Source: Baffinella frigidus (taxonomy: Eukaryota > Cryptophyceae > Cryptomonadales > Baffinellaceae). From it: a DNA stretch of 26,791 bases. Positions within the stretch are counted from its first letter, which is position 1. Each line of letters opens with the position of its first letter. Where the stretch lies: positions 63,391 through 90,181 of the forward strand of contig MU646846.1 in assembly GCA_026770585.1 (NCBI GenBank), read 5' to 3'. This document shows, in pieces, positions 21,901 to 24,900 of the stretch. The notes beneath the pieces are model-generated. The model was not told the origin of the DNA, made no database searches, and saw nothing but the letters and a program-made list of their open reading frames with translations. The position numbers and the translations under genes are program-made.

Positions 21901-24900
21901 AAGAGGTTGCGGTTTCGGTTTTCGGGTTTCGGGAGTCGGGTTTCATGTTTAGAGGTTACTTTTAAGAGTCTAGAATTTATGCTCATGGTTTAGTCCAGGT
22001 GTGGCAGGGGTTCGAATCTAGAAAGCAGCGAGAAAAAATGCTGCGACTGCCACCGTGCAGGGGGTGTCTCGCCGATGTGGCGAGACCGCGCAGTGTTTCA
22101 CTTCAAAGTTGACGGATTGTTACCACAAACCCAGAATGTCAACTTGCTCAGGGGTTGATCGGGTTTCGAGTGAGCACCAACAAGAGCCACAGGAAAAAAA
22201 CAGGTTGTGGGGTTCGGGGTTTGGGGTTCGGGGTCTAGGATACGAAGGCACTCACACAGTGACGAGATTGAAGCCAACGAGACGCTCCTGCTTTCAGGTT
22301 TCGAGTTTCGGGTTTCGGGTTTCGGGTTTCGGGTCTCGGGTCTTGGGCTTCGGGCTTCGGGCTTCAGGCTTCAGGCTTCGGGCTTCGGGCGTCGGGCGTC
22401 GGGCTTCGGGAGTCGGGCGTCGGGCTTCGGGTTTCGTTTTTTGGGTTTCGGGTTTTGTGTTTCAGGCTATCGGGTTTCGGGTTACGTTTTTCGGGTTTCG
22501 GGTTTCGGGTTTCGGGTTTAGGGTATACCTCGACACCGATGCTAACGACGCCGCTGCCCGCTCCTTCCTGCTTGTGGGTTTGGGGTTTAGGTTTTTGGGT
22601 TAAGGGTTAAGGATTTATAGTTTAGGGTTTAGGGTTTAGGGTTGGGGGGTTATGGTTGAGGGTTTCGGGTTTAGGGTTTAGGATTTAGGGTTTTGGATTT
22701 TGGGTTTAGGGATTATGGTGTAGGGTTTAGGGTTTAGGGTTGCACTTGAGTTGCCAACAGAATGGTCTTGGTTGCGTGCTCATGGAGGATCTGTAGTTTC
22801 AGGGTTTCGGGTGCAGGGTTTAGTTTTTGGGGTTTGGGGTTTAGGGTTGACAGGAAACCGTCAGGGAAGACTCCAACACGGATAGAGAATGGAGTCTGCG
22901 ATGCTGTTTCGCTCTCTCTCTCTCTCTCTCTCTCTCTCGCTCGCTCGCTCTCTCTCTGTTTCTCTCTCTCGCTCTCTCTCTCGCTCTTTCTCTCTTTCTT
23001 TCTCTCTCTCTCTCTCTCTCTCTCTGGAGCGCGTCCTCTCATCCCGACACCAAAATATCGTGGTGCAATTTTAACCCAATACTAGGAGGATCAGCTCCTA
23101 CTTTTAAAATCATTACGCTCCGATCTTCGAGACGAAGGTTGGCACGCCCGACACTACACATACACAACCTCCCCTCCTACAAAAACGTGATCGAGGAGCA
23201 ACAACAGCTTTTCCCACGCGAGGCTACCCTTGTGAACAGATTCCTAAGTCAACTATTGGATTATTTCCCAGAAAACACACCAAAAGTCAGCACTTGGTAA
23301 CGTGTCGCGCCGCTTTTCGGGGCGACTTTTGTAAAGTCGCGCCTTTTCATCTGAAAATTACTACACACGTTTACAATCAACATTTATTCCGTTCACGCAT
23401 AGGTAGCCTCGTGCGGTCGGGTCTTTCCTTCATCCAGTCTTCATTGTTCTCATCCAGCATTGACCCTTCGATGAAGTCGTCGATGTCGGAACTGTGTGTC
23501 TGCCGGCATTAAAACGTTTGTTAGGGCTTAGGGATCAGGGTTCAGGGTTGAAGGTTCAGAGTTCAGGGTTAAGGGTTCAGAGTTCAGGGTTCAGGGTTCA
23601 GAGTTTATGGTTTATGGTTTATGGTTTATGGTTTAGAGTATATGGTTTATGGGTTTATGGTTTATTGGTGTGGGGTTGGAGGTTTAGGGTTTCATGTGCG
23701 GCGGTAGACCTTGATAGTTTTGGCGCCAGGCGCCAACTTTGCGGCAAACTCTTCAAGCCAGATCTCGGTCTGGACTGCATCGTGCTTGGGGAGCCCGAAG
23801 GCGTTGCGTGGGAAGTCTCCCTGCAACCGAGGGGAGGCCTTCAGCTGCCGTCACCTCAAGTCTCTTGAGTGTGACGTTGAAGTGGACAAGACCACTCTTC
23901 ATTTCGGCGCCGACTACGTCAGAAACCCTAAACCCTAAACCCTAAACCCTAAAACCAAACCCTAAACCCTAAACCCTAAACCCTAAACCCTAAACCCTAA
24001 ACCCTAAACCCTACACCCTACTCCCTACTCCCTACACCCTACTCCCTACTCCCTAAACCCTACACCCTACACCCTACACCCTAAACCCCAAACCCAAACC
24101 CTAAACCATAAACCATAAACCCTAAACCCTCAAGAGTCGCACCTTCATGGTCTCGACCTTCCATTGATCGATGAAGTTTTTGGAGAGAATGACATGGACG
24201 GCGCCTTTCTCGAGACCCTTCTGGACAGTCTCCCTTTCCTCCTCCATTTCCGTCACACTCAAGATCTCCCGGGTGTAGAGCGCTGTCCCCGCCCAACAGT
24301 AGATTAGGGTTCAGGGTTCAGGGTCGGGAACACAACCAAATCAAACATCGGCCGTGTTCTGACATGTTAAGGGTTGTTACTATCTTGTTGTAAACCTTCC
24401 CTATCCCCGACCCAAATTCTGCGCGAACCCGGAAACTGCGGGTTGCAATTTGCAAACAAACACCTTGACAAAGGGAGGTGCGCGCATTGAATACTCTATT
24501 TACCTCTCTCTCTCTCCCTCGGCGCCGGGCGAGGGGACAGCTGGCCGGGGCACGCGTGGTGGCGGCAGGGGGGGGGGGGGCAGCTGCACCGTCGAAAACC
24601 GGCTGCTTGTTCTGGCTCGTCAACTCTCTGGCCGTCTCGAAGGCGAGAGCTCCGTTCATCCCTTGCAACTGCCGACGGTAGTGTAAGCAAGAGAAATTAA
24701 TCAAATTAAAAAGAAACAAGAGAAATTAATTAAATTTAAAAAAAAATCTAGCTTGGGATCCGTCCTCACCCTCCTCCTACCCCCCCACCCCCTGATGCCG
24801 CACCTGGGATACGATAAGAGTTTGCTTCTCCTGCTGAACCTTCATCTGATTCCCGATGTAGTGGGAGGCTTCTTTGACTGCCATCTCAAGAAACGGGGAC

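Larger units (their letters stand above)
22791..23709 (-). other. Intron 9, longest intron
   Basis: 919 bases: TTCAGGG and ATGGTTT repeats at 23521-23690, a unique stretch at 23040-23340, a dispersed repeat at 23353-23450, and a CT/GCTC microsatellite at 22911-23030. No confident exon. Confidence 0.6.

Noticed and set aside
21990-22050. GGTTCGAATC B-box near TGGTTTAGTCCAGG as a tRNA.
   Set aside because: Boxes are only about 20 bases apart and no cloverleaf can be drawn.
21590-22521. Plus-strand open frames of GFGV/FRVSGFG repeats.
   Set aside because: Heptamer telomere-like arrays translated in frame; seen over most such arrays and not coding.
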